Below are positions 60,482-64,000 of a stretch of DNA of 64,000 nucleotides, piece after piece. Numbering within the stretch: position 1 is the stretch's first letter; every line of letters starts with the position of its first letter. Origin of the DNA: Enoplosus armatus (taxonomy: Eukaryota; Chordata; Actinopteri; Centrarchiformes; Enoplosidae); assembly GCF_043641665.1 (NCBI RefSeq), contig NC_092191.1, positions 17,453,501-17,517,500 of the forward strand, given 5' to 3'. The notes below the pieces were generated by a model. The model made no database searches, was not told the origin of the DNA, and saw only the letters and a program-made list of their open reading frames with translations. A program made the translations under genes and the position numbers.

Positions 60482-61016
60482 AGCCCATACTCGGCTTATC
60501 TGAACTGTTTGTGTGAAAACCGCTTGTAAGGCCACTTGAGAGCGATTAGACTCAACCATAAAGTTTATGTACAGGCCAAAAAATGAAAAGAACAAAGTGA
60601 CATTGTCTAAGAGCTGCATGGAGCAGCACAGTGGGTGGTTATAGGTCTTCTTCACAGCAGATCTAGCAGGAAAAGCACAGGTGTAACTGACTGTTCTCCA
60701 ATGGTGTCTGCACAGAAGGTTTTTCAGCCGCATTTTTCGCGCACAGCTTGCGAGTTACGCTTACTTTCACCTGCGCTAAACGCACTTAAATGTGAGCCAA
60801 AGAGCATTTTTACTTTGCAAGTCTTTTTTAGTTTTACACATGCAACTACGGTGATTGTATGTTGGGTTCTGAGCATGGTCAAAACGCAGGTCACCCACAC
60901 TCAATGCTGTGCCTGGAATCATCCCATGTCGCCACAGACGGAGCATTGAAGCTGCTGTCGCACCTCTGCTAACTTGCTGCCCACACTGTGTGTCCTGGGC
61001 AGACACGGTCACGGTT
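60482..61016. other. Non-coding stretch with a MITE B scrap
   Basis: AGCAGGAAAAGCACAGGTGT at about 60666-60685 matches the terminal repeat of MITE family B but no second end is seen. The rest, with relatively many CpG (60725-60790), is unclassified. Confidence 0.45.
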
Positions 61017-61112
61017 TAAGCCCTACCCCCCTAAGTTATGTTGCTACGCCTGTCGAGCTTTCCATTCTGGCACGGCACACATGTAGTTTACAATGATAAC
61101 AGTGGCAGATTT
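61017..61112 (+). repeat. Dispersed repeat, copy 2 (pair with 1541-1641)
   Basis: Same order as copy 1: TAAGCCCTACCCCC, TTGCTACGCCTGTCGAGCTT, TTCTGGCACGGCACACATGT, AGTTTACAATGATAACAGTG and GCAGATTT. Here the sequence continues past GCAGATTT without the LINE seen after copy 1. Confidence 0.6.
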
Positions 61113-61260
61113 ACCACTCAAAGTACGTCCTTGATTTCAGACAGAGGCAGTTTTTTTTAATAAAAAAATGTGACAGTAAACATTTTGGAGATATGTTTTA
61201 ATAGGAATGTTCTGTCTGATACTACGTATTACATAAAGTAGGCTTTTTTTCCAGAGCAGA

Positions 61261-61435
61261 CATTTTGACTTGACACAGTAGGAAAAGCACAGGTGTTAAT
61301 GATTTCATTAACGATGGCTCGGTTCTAATCAAGTGTCCTAGTAATACCAGGACCCTGAAACTGAAGCAGCTAAATGGAATTCAGTAATCTTTGTATTTAT
61401 TCACACCTGTGCTCCTACTGTGATATGTCAAAATG
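61261..61435 (+). mobile_element. MITE family B, best copy
   Basis: The left end CATTTTGACTTGACACAGTA plus GGAAAAGCACAGGTG is inverted at the right end as CACCTGTGCTCCTACTGTGA plus TATGTCAAAATG, giving terminal inverted repeats of about 32 bases in a 175-base element. The interior has CAAGTGTCCTAGTAATACCA, GGACCCTGAAACTGAAGCAG and CTAAATGGAATTCAG, shared with 27779-27935 and, inverted, 28259-28439. It is non-coding. The superfamily is not determined because target-site duplications are not clear. Confidence 0.85.
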
Positions 61436-64000
61436 CCATCAGTAAAAAATGCTAAATCTATAGGACATAAGGTTAAGAGAAATATGTTGCTCTTTGTTTC
61501 TTATTTGATTCTCTTTTGGCCATTTACTGTATCATCAGATAGCTTTTTAAAGAGGTCAGTGATATTTGTCTAAACGGTTTACACCAGTTAAATTCCAGTG
61601 AACAACATGCTCATGTTGAGACGCATTTGAAATTACAAACATATCGGTCAGCAAAATATGTGCTGACGTTTTCAAATGACAGCATGTTTATTCAATGGAG
61701 ATTCATTCAGTGTGTTAACACGAGTAATGAGGTTTTCCTTCTGTCTTAAAGGAACAGTTCAGATGTTTGACATTAGATGCTTTCTCACCAGTAATATTCA
61801 TGCTTTGAGTCTACAGGTCATGTGGACGTAGCATGCTGACAGGATACAAATAAAGAATATTTTAGATGAGAAATTATAAATGTTATCCACAGCTCCAGCT
61901 CATCCCAAATAGGCATGCTGACTAAAACATTCATGTTCACAAGTGATTGACATCTGACGTGACTGAAAAAGCCTTTCTTGGCCAGATGCTCAATGACTAA
62001 CATTCCTAAAACTACCACATCTCTGAACAGTGAAAGTGTATCCTTAACTGAGCACATTAACAGACATTTTTAACCAAATACTAACTATTGCACAACACAG
62101 TGTCAGTTCTTTTTCCCAGGATGCTCCAGTATTCATTGTAAGGGATATCCCACCTCCTCTGTGAGGCTCCATTTAATCTTTCAGGACCCAGCTGAGAACC
62201 GCCCCCAACCAGGGATGAATGCTTGGTCATAATTGTCTGGCTGCAGCCACTGTCATGCCCGCAGCATGCTGTGGAAAAATTATAATGCCAGATTTGCCTC
62301 ATTAGAATGAAAAATAGCAGTCACTCCAACACTGGCCCTCGCCAATACAACAGTATTAAAATGTCATCAAGTAAGATCTACCAATATAATAACAAACATA
62401 CCCACTATTAAAACTAGACAGCATGTATCACAAGCTAACCACTGAAGCACTAGCTCAGCTAACCTTAATGTACCATCTCTTTTCACTGAAATCCAGGACA
62501 TCCTGGGTTAAAAGCCGTTTGCCGTGGGCTTGTTTGTGGGCATGTAGCACAGGAAGGTCATATCAACAATAGTGGACAGAGTCAAATCACTGCTGTTTCT
62601 CTTCAAATTTCCCTGCCCACACCATCTGTTTCATTAATTCCTGTGGTGGCTTTTTTGATGGCAGTTCCCTCAGCCTTGGACTAGATGCCATTTCAAGATA
62701 GACAGCTCATCAAAATGAGTGACAGGTGCTGTAGAGTGCACTTGACCAACTGCAAGGGGTGGAATTCACAATATGCCTCCTGCCACAAGGTGAAATGTTT
62801 TATTTTGTAGCTTCAACAAGGAAAGAAGTTTATTTTTTATGCTGTATATTCCCTTTAAGTGCAAGTGAATAACAAATGCTGTAAACGAAACCAGAGTCAC
62901 AGGCATATGTAGTGATCAATGTTTGCTCTTTTAACAATCTAACACAGAGCAAATGTTCTTTTAGGTCTTTAGGGACTTGACTAATACCTTCACATATAAA
63001 TGGGTGCCTGAGGAAAAGCCCTGTAAGCAACAGAAAGAATCATAACCCATCTAAATCTTTTATAGGTCAACAACGTCTGATAGAAAACTTGCAGAATAGC
63101 TCGGATTTAAATGCTAAAATCTCAAGAAACTGCCAACAAGTTTAAATATTGAAACGCCTCTCCATAATTCACATTTACATTCACACTTCACGGTGCTCGG
63201 AGCGACCGGCTCTCATCTCCAACACCTGGGTTCCCTGTCGCGTCGCCTGAAAGTTGCTGGCAGTCCAGCAGAGTGACCTGATTATTAGAAAGATCATACT
63301 GTAGCTGCGAGTCACAGGCTTGATCCTCCACCGAGTTCACACTTCACAGCTGTTGTTAATCCTCGCCGAACTGTGCATGAGCAAGATAGTGAAACCCTCC
63401 CTGTTAAAGGGACGCCGCAAATAGCAACTCTGATCTTCTCTTATAAAATGCATACATGCATGTCTAAGGGGCGTATGTGAGGGAACAGTTTTGCAATTAC
63501 ACTGACTGTAATTTGGTGATTGAGGGCACCGAAAAAGTTGCACAAGTGTTTTGACTGAGGAATAGATAATCATGACTGTTCAGCAAAATTGTTCAAGGAT
63601 GTTAAATGTTGCCCAGAGCTGATGTGCACACCCTTGGAATAACTGTGTACGTATAGAATGTTTAGTAGGAATTAGACTCTGCAGAATAACTTTCCGACCT
63701 CTCTCTGCTTTGCTCATGTGCACAGCATCTAAATTTTAGATTAAAGCCTTCATTATCTTGTGAACTGACCGCTCCACTGTTTGAAAGATGCACAGTGCTT
63801 TAAGTTATGGCATAACAGAGAAGCATCAAATACACTCCAGCAGCATCGCACTCTTTCCTCTGTTTCATCTTTTAAAAAATACCCCATCGTTGTTTGTTTT
63901 TAGAAAGTGGTCTTTTTAAATCAGTTACCCTCCAGACAAGAGAATCAATACTTGATGAGCATTAATTTTCTGTACTGGTTTGTTCTGCTCGTGCTCTAAC
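61436..64000. other. Non-coding stretch
   Basis: No gene recognised. TTAAAGGAACAGTTCAGATG at 61746 resembles the start of MITE family A-like elements, and TATATTCCCTTTAA near 62845 could be a matching far end, but the 1.1 kb between shows no other support. 63180-63420 is unique with somewhat higher GC. Confidence 0.45.

Noticed and set aside
1..64000. tRNA, rRNA, snRNA genes or familiar microRNAs
   Set aside because: No complete box A/box B clover-leaf, no rRNA blocks and no microRNA seed hairpin that I recognise (let-7, miR-9, miR-10, miR-124, miR-137 were considered).
1..64000. CRISPR array, phage, plasmid or bacterial defence system
   Set aside because: Microsatellites, LINE and SINE remnants, CpG depletion and absence of long dense ORFs all point to a vertebrate nuclear genome. 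No regularly spaced repeats with unique spacers.

Overview
The window is AT-rich vertebrate genomic DNA, almost certainly from a teleost and probably a spiny-rayed (percomorph) fish. That assignment rests on the repeat content: fish-type tRNA-derived SINE pieces, LINE 3' tails ending in a 'TTTCC..GGGG..AATAAA' motif, and several families of short non-autonomous DNA transposons whose sequences I recognise as common in percomorph genomes. No search was run, so the family assignments rest on pattern recognition.

I could not support a complete protein-coding gene, rRNA, tRNA, CRISPR array or bacterial-type operon. The longest open frames are under 175 codons. They show no recognisable domain outside one LINE fragment, and several are translations of microsatellites. 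The window is best read as an intergenic stretch or the inside of a very large intron. Three short segments have exon-like borders: 29928-30036 on the minus strand (acceptor, open frame, strong donor), 32291-32371 (acceptor followed by a 26-codon frame) and 45544-45679 (ATG in good context followed by a donor). They are listed at low confidence.

Layout. 1-5 kb: mostly unique DNA, with a near-perfect hairpin (732-786), a 5'-truncated LINE (1642-2251) beside an older dispersed repeat (1541-1641), and a motif-rich, possibly conserved non-coding block (4140-4400). 5-20 kb: mainly unique, with a SINE-like fragment, a long (TA)n, an alternating ATATGT-rich tract around 12.6-13.5 kb interrupted by a tRNA-derived SINE, a C-run plus (CA)n composite at 16.2 kb, and a homeodomain-site-rich block at 16.9-18.0 kb. 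20-38 kb: the richest repeat section, with copies of a palindromic TTAA-flanked element (MITE family A), a second MITE family with 'CATTTTGAC' ends (family B), a tRNA-derived SINE and other dispersed repeats. 38-52 kb: mostly unique DNA with candidate regulatory blocks, a minus-strand LINE tail (about 42.0 kb), simple repeats and small hairpins. 52-64 kb: a possible 0.5-kb repeat, the only complete family A copy (57031-57432), a TATA-containing LTR- or promoter-like stretch (58990-59160), a second copy of the SINE, the second copy of the 1541 repeat and the best family B copy (61261-61435).

Nothing resembles a new multi-gene biological system. The most useful observations are within-window repeat families defined by self-comparison, a nested insertion, the exon-like segments, several hairpins, and motif-dense unique blocks that could be developmental enhancers. 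Conservation, expression and self-alignment data would be needed to settle them.
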